Assembly (NCBI GenBank): GCA_015179025.1
Contig: WHUX01000095.1
Coordinates: forward strand, 1 to 64,000
Length of the DNA stretch: 64,000 nt
Source: Terfezia claveryi
Taxonomy: Eukaryota; Ascomycota; Pezizomycetes; Pezizales; Pezizaceae
Direction: 5' to 3'
Made by a program: the position numbers and the translations under genes. Shown here piece after piece: positions 19,985-30,699 of this stretch (position 1 is its first letter; each line of letters opens with the position of its first letter). The notes beneath the pieces were generated by a model. It was given only the letters and a program-made list of their open reading frames with translations. It did no database searches and was not told the origin of the DNA.

Positions 19985-21435
19985 CAGATCCTTTCACTTT
20001 CTGAGATTCTCTCCTTCTTCCATCAGAAAAGCTTCCACCGGCTGGTAACTATCATCATCCACATCCCACCTCTCTGGCATCGCATCTGGCCCCTTATTCC
20101 TCCCCATTCTCCGCACCTTTTTCCGGATTTCCTGGCTGATTCCCATGTACCATCTCTATCATGCTATAGAACTTCCCCATGGACTATTATAATCATCAAT
20201 CGTCCCCTAAAACTCCCCCAACACAATCGCCCTCCCACTTGCCGAACTTGTACTACCACATCCACTGGTGAGCAAGAGTCCTTGTCAGTTTAGAGACATA
20301 GGTCGAGCTTATGCAGTAAGTGACGCTACAACGGTTGGAAAAAGTGCACAAGGTATCCGAGCGCAAAATAGGGTGGATGATACGGTGCAAACTGATCTCC
20401 AAGAGTCCATTTTTTTTGAAAAAGTATAACGCTAAGGATTTACATTGGTGTCAACCACCACATCCTCAGCCAAAACAACATATTCAACCTCTTCATCAGA
20501 ATCCAACTCTTTTTCGTACATGCAGTTGATGGTCATCATTACCAGTTGGACAAAGTGAAATACCAGTCTGCTTAAACGCCTTGATAATTGTATCTCGCTT
20601 ATGTTCATGAAGCCATAACCAGGCAGCTGCCACTGCATGTGTAATTGCAATTCGGCGATGTCCAATGCTAGTATCTTCATCCTCATTTTCCAATATTTTC
20701 TCCAGAATAAAACACCTATTTTTGCGCTCGGATACCTTGGGCACTTTTTCCAAAAAAAATGGACCGTTGTAGCGTAACTTACTGCATAAGCTCGACCATG
20801 TCTCTAAACTGACAAGGACTCTTGCTCACCAGTGGATGCGGTACTGAGGATTTGTGTACGAAAACATCCAGACTCACACATAGTAACAGTAATACCAAAC
20901 GGCTTAACTTCTGCTCTCAATGCCTTTATAATAGCAGCCAAAGCCATTTTCCCTGCACAATACCCCCACCCAGTAGCCAGAGAGCTGCTAGGCCAACCAG
21001 CTACACTTCCCATGAACAAAATTGTTCCGCCCCTTCGCTTTCTCATATGTGGAAGGACCATTCACGTAATGGCAACATGGCAGAATACATTGACTTGGAA
21101 ATGATCCTGCAATTGCTTCGTTGAGATTTCCTCAACTCCTCCTCCAATAACAGCTCCAGGATAGTTGATAAACTAGTTGATATGGCCGTGGGTAGAGATT
21201 GGTTGGTGGATGGTTTCCCTTTGAGTTGATTCTGGGGCAAAGAGATCGAGGGTGAAGAAGCTAAAGTGAGGATGGGACTGGAGTTTGGGGGAGATGGTCG
21301 TCTCAGGGGAGCGGGAATTGCCAATTACGTAGTCTCCCCTAGAGAGGGTAGAGAGGGGGATGTAGTGCCAAATGAGCTGGCAGTGATGAATCCGATCTTT
21401 GGAGTAGCGGGATTGTTACTCTCGGTGAGGGTCAT
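19985..21435 (-). pseudogene. Short-chain dehydrogenase/reductase pseudogene interrupted by a TIR element
   Basis: NAD(P)-dependent SDR oxidoreductase remnant. From ATG at 21435: PKIGFITASSFG (degraded nucleotide-binding motif), then in shifting frames LSRGDYVIGNSRSP, FTLDLFAPES, LINYPGAVIGGGVEEIS, LQDHFQVNVFCHVAIT, MVLPHMRKRRGGTILFMGSV, and the catalytic Tyr-x3-Lys as GWGYCAGKMALAAIIKAL. The frame then reads ...ILSTAST straight into the right end of the 586-bp element at 20841. Beyond the element's other end, at about 20160-20090, recognisable SDR tail sequence resumes (GKFYSMIEMVHGNQPGNPEK). At least two stops and several frameshifts are present besides the insertion. The extreme C-terminal limit near 19985-20060 is uncertain. 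Confidence 0.75.
20256..20841. mobile_element. 586-bp TIR element, copy 1, with Tc1/mariner-pogo transposase remnant
   Basis: The ends are CCACATCCACTGGTGAGCAA (left) and the reverse complement of CTCACCAGTGGATGCGG (right). Inverted homology continues over 100 bp through GACATAGGTCGAGC and ATGCAGTAAGT. TA is present at 20254-20255 and 20842-20843. The interior on the minus strand encodes GHRRIAITHAVAAAWLWLHE followed by TIIKAFKQTGISLCPTGNDD, like the tail of a DDE_1/pogo-like transposase; the rest of the enzyme is missing. It is an internally deleted, non-autonomous copy that inserted in the SDR gene. Copies 2 and 3 are at 47636-47987 and 57793-58002. Confidence 0.9.
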
Positions 21436-21459
21436 TTTTGGTGTAAAGATATAGTATTG

Positions 21460-23641
21460 AATAAATATATCAAAGGATCAAAATCCGAGCTGTCGATGAA
21501 CGAGCAAGAGCTGTGAAGCTTATTGTGCCATATTCTGGTAACCAGAGAATGCGACTTTTTATTCCTCCTGATCTTTATTCTTTCGTTCATTCCCCCTGCA
21601 CTACTTCGATATCATAATGAACTTCTGAGCATCATGTAAGGAGGCCGCAGGGTATTTTTCTACCGTAACTCACCATGTTCTCGGAATATCTGTAGGCCTG
21701 CCCAAGCCACTCTTGAATTATTCCATTGGCTTCTGGGCCTGGTATAAACTAGGCATCATATGAACTCACAAGGGTCCCGGTGAGGTTGATATCGTCCTTT
21801 CATCATTAAAATTGATATCGCTCATATCCCCACACAGGTATTGATTGCAGGGACTTTCCAAGAGTAGATCCGAGTCTGATATTGGGCCCTCTGGGGAGCT
21901 TGTAGATTTTCAGAAGTATTTGGAATCTGTGCTCACCGCATGATGGTGGCTGACCATACATACAAAAAAAACAAGAACTTTCCCTTTTTCGAGGTGGGTT
22001 ACATAGTCCTCATATTCACGGGGAACACATTTTCAAAACCCGTACTTTGGACACTAGAGCGGTACATACTTACAGCTTAACAGCCCATGTACAGACAGTC
22101 CCATATTAACTTATCGCAGGTAGTTCTGGTAGTCTGGTTGTAGTACCTATGTGTAAGTATTTCTACAAATACTCTACAGTAGTCCCTGTACGACTAGCGG
22201 TTTCATACCGGGAATTGTGGTTATGAAGAGGACTTACCATATCAAGAAATCAGGTTATTGTAGGCTCTTTTTTGGTGGTGGTCATATGGTATTTAGTTGA
22301 TCATGAATAGGTTGCTATGTTCCGTCCCCATACAAATTTGGGTAGTAACATTAAGGAGGGGCTAGTGCAAGCCAGACTATTAGAAAGTATGGTATTAGGT
22401 AGCCTCGATTTATTGGAGGGTTTGGACTCTAAGTAGTTGCTTTTAGTGATTCTTCGATGTCGATAGCTTGACGCAAGTCAAGCACAGTAACATCGTCAGT
22501 TGCAACAGCAATGCGCTTTCAGTCGATTTGTACACTATTATAACGAGCTCTCTAGTCCGCGTAACACGATCTGGACATGTGAAAGTGTGTAAATTGTTGG
22601 GATTGAACTTGTCGAACGGGCCAACCAATTGCAAGACAAGGATAATACGAATAAACCTAACTATAAGTAAGGATTACTATGTCATGCAGATTGGTTTGCA
22701 TGCACTGACGTGAGGTGAGGGTTGCCAACAATAATATAGGACGTCAGTAGAGCCCAAACACTGTATTCCAGTCATCATAATTGAGTAAGTTGAGATGCGC
22801 GTATACAGTACAAAGCATGGATAGGGCACAATCCGAGATATATAAGATGTTTACACACTCTTTGGAAATTGACCAATCTACAGAATTAAGCCTCTCATGC
22901 ACTGCATGTAGCCCTCGGCCCACCAACTTCGCCAGACCTGCAGCTAGGCAATCGCACGCACATGCGCAGTATGCAACATAAAATCAAAGGATCAGGGTCA
23001 CTAGAAGATACCCATCCATGCTAAGATGGGCTGGCCGTCACTGGCTGGTAGCACCACAATTCACAAGGGACGGGTACCTTAGTCGAGTTCAGGGAAGGAA
23101 AGAGGGAACGGGTAGTTTCGTTATTTCACACGGTTTTCATTGATTGTTCTTCTGTCACACGTTTAGTTTATTATTTTCACACGCATCATTGTTTTCCTAC
23201 TGGCGCGGGGTGCAGTCAGGCCTCTCGGGGTCATCCGCCAACTGGGCGGTTAATGACAGGAGGGTCTCCGCGCCATCTGAGTCTATTTCACATTTCTTCC
23301 GCCGGACCTGGCAGATTAACTTGCCTTGTCCTGCATCCACCCGGGTTTCCGGCTGGCTCCTCATGGCCCCCTTACTGGGACCGAATAGGAGTAATGAGTA
23401 TATAACAAAATAAATGGGTCAGGCCGGATACCCACTTATAGAAGACTATAAGTATATTCAGTTATATGCCTACCCTTACGAGTAGGTAGTCTTGTGCCCA
23501 GTCAGACTTATAGATATCGATATCAATTATAAGTGGCCTATTTATGAGAAAAAAATTGAATCATGCGTATACGACTGTCATAAAAAGGGAACATGGGACA
23601 GTATATATAGATGAATATGTGCTATCTCTGCCTCATGAGAA
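21460..23641. other. Spacer, no gene; one GC-rich patch at 23205-23390
   Basis: Contains GTGCAAGCCAGACTA (about 22367; dispersed motif) and AGTCTGGTTGTAG (about 22130). A compact GC-rich patch at 23205-23390 reads on the minus strand as MRSQPETRVDAGQGKL then CQVRRKKCEIDSDGAE, possibly an exon fragment, but no ends could be found. Other frames are AT-driven. Confidence 0.35.
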
Positions 23642-26046
23642 TTATGCCTTCGTTAATTTCACCCATACCCCATTTGCGCTGGTTGTGGTTATGGTCATCT
23701 TAAACTGAGGGCGGTCCTTTTCAATATCGATGTCATCCGAAACCTGGATTGCGCTGAACGTCTGTGCAATACGTGCCAAAATGTATGATCCTTCATTGAG
23801 GGCACGTTGTTCTGTAAATTGAGTAAATTAGTATGAGCATGTAGTGGCTCTTACCCAGGAGCTAAATCTTATGCCATCGCCCTAGATATAAATACTTACG
23901 TCCCATACATATTCGTGGACCCCCATGAAAACTTATTATTGCAGAGTTGGGAGTTAGCTCCAGCTGAAGAACCAAATGCCGCTTTGGCAATAGCAACGGA
24001 TTGAAGTTCTTACGGAAGGTAACCCCATCCAATGGTCCTCAATCCTTGGCCTTTCTCATTCTCGCCCCATCGCTCTGGTCGAAACTCTGCCGCATCATCT
24101 CCGTAGAGGTCTTTCCTTCGATGCATAGAATGAAGGGACCCTTGGGTAGATGTTTCAAAAATTAGTATTAATCATATAAGTTCAAGCACGACACAAAAGC
24201 CATATGTAAGCTCGAATTCCTTGCACCTCAGTTTGCACAGCTCGGCAATAGGGGCGATCTTACATGCTATTCCTTCGCCGGCCTTAAGTAGCCAGGGTGC
24301 TTGGCCGTCAGGGCCCCCTCCAATAGGTAAGACAGTGTCTTTAGTGGCGATTCGTTCATTGACAGTCCTATGGTTTGCGCCTGCGTAAGTAGCCCCTAGA
24401 CCAATGCAGGAAACCACAACCTACACAACGGGATATAGGCGGAGGGCTTTATTTCTCAATATTATATTAGTATGGATATCTACTCCCCCGATTGCAATAA
24501 AATGTCAAGTTAATGCTCTTGACTTACTCTCTTTTAGAACCCAACGTACATATGGTAATGCCCTAAGTGTTGGGTAATCAGGCAGTGGTGTACTGCCATT
24601 GTCATTATTGAAGGCCTTCAATATCTCCTGACGCAACTTGGAGTATACTTGTGGATTTCGAGCAAGGAGATGTATCTGTAATCGACCCAGCAATAGGCAT
24701 CAGTAATGCAACCAATCCTATCTGATATCCGGAAAGTCATCACTCACGGCCCAGCTCAACATGGCTGACGTAGTATCCCTGCCAGCAACCAGAAGGCCAA
24801 TTGCATGACTCGCTAATGCATCCTTATACGCCTTGCTTTGCGTTAAGTTTTCATCAGCTGCAGCAAGCTCGTTCAACGCAACCCATTTCTTTGCTTTGGA
24901 GGTTTCCTTGGCTCCATTGGCCAATGTATGCGCAGCTTTTACCTTCGTCGAATGGCGGCGAAGGGCTTTCTCCACATAAGGGCGAACGTATTCGAAGTTG
25001 GTTTTGCAAGCTTGACTGTACTTTATATTCATTTCCCTAACACGTATGTATATGCAAGGCGGTTAGTTACGTATACAAATGAGGGATAGGGCAATACGTG
25101 TAATATATGGTAACTACCCGTTCATAGTGGTGATAATGATATCGATCGAACATACCATCCAAGGTACAGCCATGAATATAGCTTCCCAAACCCTACTTGA
25201 ATGGACGTTACATGGGCCGCAAGGTCAACTGCATTATTAAATGCAATAACATCATCCGCCAGCCCGGCATCTATCCGAAGCTGTATATCTGCACTCTCCC
25301 CGAGCAGGTCCTCCGTCGCCGAGTCAAATAGCAGATCAAAGATGAGTGGCTGGATGTCAGTAGTGATTGCGACTGGGTTTGATTCTCTGATTTCTGCATT
25401 GGTCAATGGGAATGGGTATGCCCGGGCTAGAAACCTCTCAACATGTTTTTCAAGATCAGTAAAGTTTGCCACCTGATCTCGTACAAACTGGGGCTTGAGC
25501 ATGGCCCGAGCATGTTCCCACTTGGGCCCATCCACCATGAAGATGCTATGATCTCCGAGGAAGGTAGATGCTGCATTAATAAGTGGTCTTTTGGGGAAAT
25601 CTAGTGTTCCATCAGTTAAAATAAGACCCTTGACTTATACCAGTGATGACTTCAATGACCGGGGAACCACACTTACTTTCAAAGTGTGTTGACAGGACTG
25701 CCTGGACAATTCTTGGTTCACAAGTTATGTACTTCATATGCCGAAGACCGCTAACACCTAAGGTGTGTCCATACTTATTAAACCGCTCATCCATGAGGGT
25801 TGGTAGATCATTCTCTTCATTTGCTCTCTTTTCTTCTAATATCGCGTTTAGTCCCAGGGGCCAGCTGCCCAAACTGTATGCCACAGGCTGGCAGCCATGT
25901 TCCCTTACAAGACGACAACGCTGTAGCCACAGGCGAATCGTGGATATACCCTCGAGAACCAGATATACAGCACATAAGACCAAGATTAACTGTGCTGAGG
26001 GATGTGAGAGCAGCGCTGAATGATATGAAATTTCTTGCAGAGTCAT
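23642..26046 (-). CDS. Cytochrome P450, CYP52-like (n-alkane/fatty-acid hydroxylase type), nine exons
   Basis: Haem monooxygenase, probably ER-anchored through the hydrophobic segment at about residues 18-38. Exons (minus): 26046-25677, 25600-25156, 25036-24748, 24675-24528, 24446-24425, 24367-24264, 24140-24014, 23931-23900, 23811-23642. All junctions are GT-AG and phase-consistent, giving 568 aa. Landmarks: HSIFMVDGPKWEHARAMLKP (C-helix), GLLVAGRDTTSAMLSW (I-helix, A-G-x-D-T-T), ETLRLYP (ExxR, created by splicing into a 22-bp exon), VLPIGGGPDG and SMHRRKDLYGDDAAEFRPER, both typical of CYP52, GWGYLP, and the haem loop FHGGPRICMG (Cys ligand), also assembled by splicing. The CYP52 family suggests terminal hydroxylation of alkanes or fatty acids; the exact substrate is unknown. 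No reductase or transporter is adjacent. Intact by inspection. Confidence 0.93.
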
Positions 26047-26164
26047 AGCTACCTATAGTCACGATGCCGCGACCGCTTTGATGATGATGGAGCTCGAGCT
26101 GGTACTGGCTGTCCACTGCCAGTGAGTATCTCACACCCTGAACAAGTGAGAATTGAGTCCAACT

Positions 26165-26174
26165 TATATATGAG
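26165..26174 (-). promoter_or_regulatory. Possible TATA box of the P450 gene
   Basis: CATATATAAG on the minus strand, about 120 bp upstream of the ATG. Position and sequence fit a core promoter; there is no other support. Confidence 0.35.
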
Positions 26175-26179
26175 GTGTA

Positions 26180-28241
26180 AAAACGATCCGTGCAACATAT
26201 CCGACGTCATAGGAGCTCTTGAATACCAAATCCGGTCCCGGCAGCCTTGCTACAGTTAGTTTGCTACGTCCCCTCGTAATCCAGGGCTGAAGGTAGTGCA
26301 GGGGCTGCTAAAGATTAACTCTAGTTTCGCCTTTGTATACAGTTACCCGCTATCCAAACTAACTATGCCTATGGCTAAATGTAACGAGAACACGTTTATA
26401 TCTAGGCACTGTAGTACCTAGGTATTTACTTGAGGCCGTTGGCCCCAGCCTCGCACTCATTCACCCACCCTACTAAAGTAATTTCACACCACTGCTCGCT
26501 AGGAGATTGACCAATCAGCCCTTAATCATGATTGGCATACGCAGCCCTCGGGCATTTTTGTCTATACCTCGTTGATATTCTAAATATTTTTTACTTGCTA
26601 GAGGTGACATATTTTAAAGTTTATAGGTAATTTAGGTTATTTATTTTTTGTGTTTGCAGCCGGTGTTACGCCCTTGGACGATCGCTATCCCAATTCAACT
26701 TGCCCTATCACTACCCCAATTCCAATACGGGGTAACTTATCCCCAACTTAATAACCCCACCGTGTATCACTGTAAAGTAACTTTTATACGCCTCTAAGTA
26801 GCACCATTACCGTACGACCGTACGATAACGGCGTTGATGAAGAGATATTGACCAGGTCTCTCTCTTTCTTTACGTTATTCTCGTGCCCAGACCGATTTGC
26901 TACCCATCAAATAAATCGGTCCGGGCACGAGAACAGCGTTTTGTTTATCTCCCTGTGTTGAGAGATCAATTTTGAGGTTTTCTTTGTGTAGCTAATTTAT
27001 TAGGGAGGTATCTGGCCTTGTACGTAGATACGGGGTTGGGATAATCTACTGGGCTCACGCCTGGAGTTACGGCCCCTCGAGTTCTGAGTTACTGTTACTC
27101 GAAAAACAAAATGTCAGGTCTCGCACTAGTTAGGTTAGCGTACGAGAACACCTACTACCCGTGGAGCTCTGGCTTGAGCTGTTCCAACCGGATTAAACTA
27201 GACCCCTTCCCAAATAGGCAATCTCCTCCTTCGCACTATAACTATTCCCAAAGCTTAAATTTAAAATATCATATTTTAATTCAGGATCAATTGTCATTAT
27301 AGGGATTAAGGGAACCCCAGTTCCCTACAACGACATCGAAATGGTTCTTTTTTTTCCTGCAGTATGCATAGGAAGCATTAACCGCCAACTTAACCATGCA
27401 TCCAGCCCAGTTTGAGACGCCCAAGTTTCAAACCTTAATTCTCAATCGATAGGTTATTTCTGATCATATATAACGCCATCTTCTAGCTATGAAGCCACGG
27501 AATATGGCACCTTGGCGGTAAGGCATCAATATCACGATTCATGAGTACACGTTATGGATCATGATACCCCGGATCCACCAAATTGCATATCTGCCAACCT
27601 CCTAGCAGCTGGCATGACGTCAAATAGAATTTCATCAAATTCAGATGTTATTCATGACATAAAGTATCATATGCTTGTCCATGTAAGCAGCGACAACTGC
27701 CATAGTATTTTATGCTAATCACATGGAATATTGTTTTCCCGAAAGCCAGATCTAGTTTGGATATAATGTAATGACGAGGCCCAAAATGAGCAGAATTAAG
27801 GGTGCGTCTGTGGCATACACTGCACGCAGGCAAGGCAAAGCTATATTACCGTTGAATTAAGTTACAGAATCTATCTCACGAAGGCCCAGCAACTCGAAAG
27901 TGTAACAATAACCGGAACATGTGACATCAATCCCTTGTCATATGCTAGATTAGGTCAAAACGAGTACTGATTTGATCAATGCCCCTTCCTATGACTTTCG
28001 CCCGCTTCACCATCCTCTTCGTTTGTTTCGTCTGTGGTCTGCTCATAAAAGGTCTTTGCCGAATGCAAGACATCACCACTACAGCATAGTTACTGGTAGC
28101 CCTTCCAGCGTAAACTATGTCGACACCTCCCTCACCAACGGCTCCCTCCGAGTCCTCGCCAAGGACCCGTTGTTTAACTTTAAATTTTTCCCTTGGTCCT
28201 CGCGGTGAACCCCCGAGCCAACATGAACCTCTGTCAGCATA
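26180..28241. other. Spacer with one hairpin element, no gene
   Basis: Apart from the hairpin at 26875-26935 and a CCGTACGACCGTACGATAAC palindrome at about 26810-26830, I see only short AT-driven frames. Confidence 0.45.
26875..26935. repeat. Small hairpin element
   Basis: TTCTCGTGCCCAGACCGATTT and AAATCGGTCCGGGCACGAGAA are near-perfect reverse complements (about 22 bp) around a 14-base loop. It may be a short MITE or a leftover of one. Confidence 0.75.
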
Positions 28242-28840
28242 CTATGCGGTGCCGAAGGTTGTTAACAGGGGTGCGACGACCGTGTCTGAAGCAGGGCTTG
28301 TCTGATTTTGTTCTGGCGAAGTATAGATGGCGGAGCGCCAATCCAGAGCTGCGCGTGAGCTTATCGCGAGTGCCTCCAGGAGTGCTTTATCCACAGCAAT
28401 ACGGCACACGGCTTCGGCCTCCGGCGGGAAGATCCTTGCGTAAAGGAATTCAAACCGGAGAAGTGACGCCGAACAGGCATAAGCGATGAGGTCTGTATCG
28501 AGGTTATCGATTTCCTCGACATGTGGAATCTGGGCAAAGTGGAGATCTTTGAACACCAAGCTGTCATCAGAATATGTGAGGCCGAATATATATCTCAACG
28601 ATGCGAGAAAACGCGAGAGATGTAATAGGAACAAACTTGGATCTTCACGGGATTGGAAGGCAATAGGCGAGCAAAGGGGCCAAACGTCCTTGAATATTTT
28701 CGGGGAGGGTGGAGAGGACGTAGGAAAAGTCGTCGAGCGTGACAGGTGAGGTAGTGCGCGCCGCCGGTTCGGGTTCGTTGACAGTGACACGCAATTTCCG
28801 CTGCCGAAGTGACCTGACGTTTATTGTCGTACATTGCGAT
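28242..28840 (-). pseudogene. Conserved-looking fungal protein with a one-base frameshift
   Basis: I do not recognise the family, but two adjacent minus-strand frames read as one good protein. The first is KLRVTVNEPEPAARTTSPVT with LDDFSYVLSTLPENIQGRLA, ending LLAYCLPIP-stop. The second is EDPSLFLLHLSRFLASLRYI, HFAQIPHVEEIDNLDTDLIA, YACSASLLRFEFLYARIFPP and AVDKALLEALAISSRAAL, ending at 28242. Dropping one C near 28668-28672 joins them as CLPI-REDPSLF. Either this is a frameshifted gene or there is an unusual junction. The second part is strongly helical and about 140 aa. The start codon is unclear and may be upstream of 28835. Confidence 0.5.
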
Positions 28841-28844
28841 TTAT

Positions 28845-29356
28845 GTAAGCGCGTTGTGCAAGTTGATCTGGTGTGAGAAGCGAGCGAAGGATTAGTATGT
28901 CAGCATCCACATTCGTGACGTGCCAAACAGACAGTGGCGGCTAGTTACCTACCGGTAGTGCAGGCCTTTTTTTTCTTTTTTTTTTTCGAAGAAAAATATT
29001 TTGTCTGGGCGTGGTCGATAACTAAGATCGATTTCTATCCTGCAATAGCTTTATCGGCAAATATCACCTATCTCCAGTATACCCCTATAATCTATACACA
29101 AACTTCACCATAAGGACCCATTTACAGATATTGGTATTGCCAGTATACACAATACGTATTGCTGTGTTTCAAGCCGAACTTTTCTCGACACGAGGGAGAG
29201 AAATTTGAACGAAATGGTTTATAGGCCTAATAGGCTAATATAGTATTTTTGACACACATTTTTCACAGCTATATGCTTTTCATATTCTGTTATTCCCCCA
29301 AAATTTAGGCATACTATCAAACCCCAAAGCTAAAGACAAATTATCACGAAAAGAAA
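28845..29356. other. Spacer, AT-rich, no gene
   Basis: Includes a T-rich run at about 28967-28986. It holds the 3' flank of the LPMO gene. No other signal. Confidence 0.5.
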
Positions 29357-30377
29357 TCAAATAGCCTTCTTAGCCATATGGGCAGCCGAGAACCTGATGC
29401 TCCTCTTGCCGATGGAACTGCAGTCGGTACCAGAAGCCAATGCACCCATGTTGACCCAGGCACCGTGGGCACACATTGACCAGCTACCACCACTGCATTT
29501 AGTTTGACCAGCTGAGCAAGCTCCGCCGGTGGGTGGAGGTGAAGTGGTAGTAGAACTGAGGACTGAGGGTGGTGGTGGTGGTGGTGGTGGTGGTGGTGGT
29601 GGTGGTGGGGAACCCCCGGTTTGGGGGGGCGGAGCAGATCCACCCTTGGACCCACAGTCTCCGGTCGGGCTACCGTCGCCAGAGCCTTGGACCTGTGAAC
29701 CGGGATTGGGGAACTTGACATTGATACCCTCTGGAATTTTACAGGTAGTGGTCTGAATTTGTGCCACGAACATATCAGGGAGGGCGTCGTAAGCCCCCTT
29801 ATCACCGTCACCACCGATGGTAGCCTTATGGCAGCGCATGTACATCTCACGGTTACCGCTTTTGTTAAACCAGGTCCTGTAACGATAATATATTAGCATT
29901 ATCTCTCTGCCCGAAATTGAAGCGGATTTACCATGCAATAGTGGCCTTGCCAGCCGGGAGACCAGTTGGAACGGTGTATCCAAGTGGGGGAAGAGAGTTT
30001 GCGAGTGGGCCACCTGCGGGTACTTGAAGGTTTCCGTTCGCTTCAACGGGACAGCCTCCGTGGAATGACTTCATAACCTTCCAAACAGAATTCTTGTTTG
30101 GTGGCTGATCATAGGTGATGGAGATTTGACAGGAACCTCCGCTGTGAACGGCAGTACCCTTAAGCAAAATCTCAGCGCCTTGTCCAGGGTTCAGAGTTGG
30201 TCCTTCTCCATCACTGCTGAACGAAGAAACCGCGCAAGGGAAGTTGGAGCCGTCCTCAGCGAGAGGAGGAAGTGGGTCACCCCCTGTGTAAACACCAGGA
30301 TTGACCATGGACAAGTGCGCCTCAATCATAGGAAGGAATGCTACAGCAGTGGCAATAGTAGCGAGAGTGAACTTCAT
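29357..30377 (-). CDS. Secreted AA11-like lytic polysaccharide monooxygenase with C-terminal X278-like module; exons 30377-29932 and 29876-29357
   Basis: Copper LPMO expected to cleave chitin oxidatively outside the cell. Residues 1-20 form a signal peptide ending ...MIEA; cleavage exposes His-21 (HLSMVNPGVY), the N-terminal copper ligand. AA11 signatures follow: PPLAEDGSNFPC, GTAVHSGGSCQISITYD, FHGGCP, and across the 55-bp intron (29877-29931, GTAAAT...ACAG) IAWTWFNKSGNREMYMRC, then PDMFVAQI and INVKFPNPGS. A Pro-rich linker (14 consecutive Pro) leads to a small Cys-rich domain (ACSAGQTKCSGGSWSMC, HGAWVNMG, GTDC), like the X278 module appended to AA11 enzymes. 321 aa, phase closed, no defects. 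The family call is from recalled AA11 patterns and is strong; chitin specificity is by family. Confidence 0.9.
29569..29606. repeat. GGT/CCA-type trinucleotide repeat in the LPMO linker
   Basis: A run of GGT on the plus strand encodes the polyproline linker on the minus strand. It is prone to in-frame length change, altering the distance between catalytic and binding modules. Confidence 0.9.
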
Positions 30378-30659
30378 ATTCAGAAATTGACAAAAAGATG
30401 GGCTTCGTTGAGAACGACTGTTTGGATTTGAGAACGTAAAAATGAAGGGTTCAATAGAAACCAGTTCTAGGAAACAGAAGGTTGTCTTGAATGAAGGTGT
30501 TGAAGGAATGTAGTGATAGTTGGTTTAGAAGAAAGAATAGGATATCGTCTTTGCCGGAAAGAGATGATCCTAGGTGCCGCTGGCGTGTGGTAGTCGAACG
30601 AGGTCGTTAGAGAATGAAGATTGTAGCTTGGGTGAGGGAGGAAGAAAGAGGACACCACG

Positions 30660-30668
30660 AGATTTATA
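30660..30668 (-). promoter_or_regulatory. Possible TATA box of the LPMO gene
   Basis: ATATAAATC on the minus strand, about 285 bp upstream of the ATG, followed by a CT-rich stretch (CCTCTTTCTTCCTCCCTC), as common in fungal promoters. It would imply a long 5' leader. Confidence 0.3.
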
Positions 30669-30699
30669 TTCTTTGGATACTGCTTTTCAGCTAGACATT

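Noticed and set aside
22443..22713. Overlapping plus and minus frames of 60-80 codons
   Set aside because: No splice, start or family support; the frames are not better than neighbouring AT-rich DNA.
23642..26046. P450 as a pseudogene because of a frame mismatch near 24370-24425
   Set aside because: A 57-bp intron (24368-24424) with the donor inside GTTGTGTAGG restores phase and gives LRLYPVVTVNERIAT, so no defect remains.
29529..29756. Plus-strand frame with a poly-Gly run
   Set aside because: Antisense shadow of the LPMO polyproline linker.
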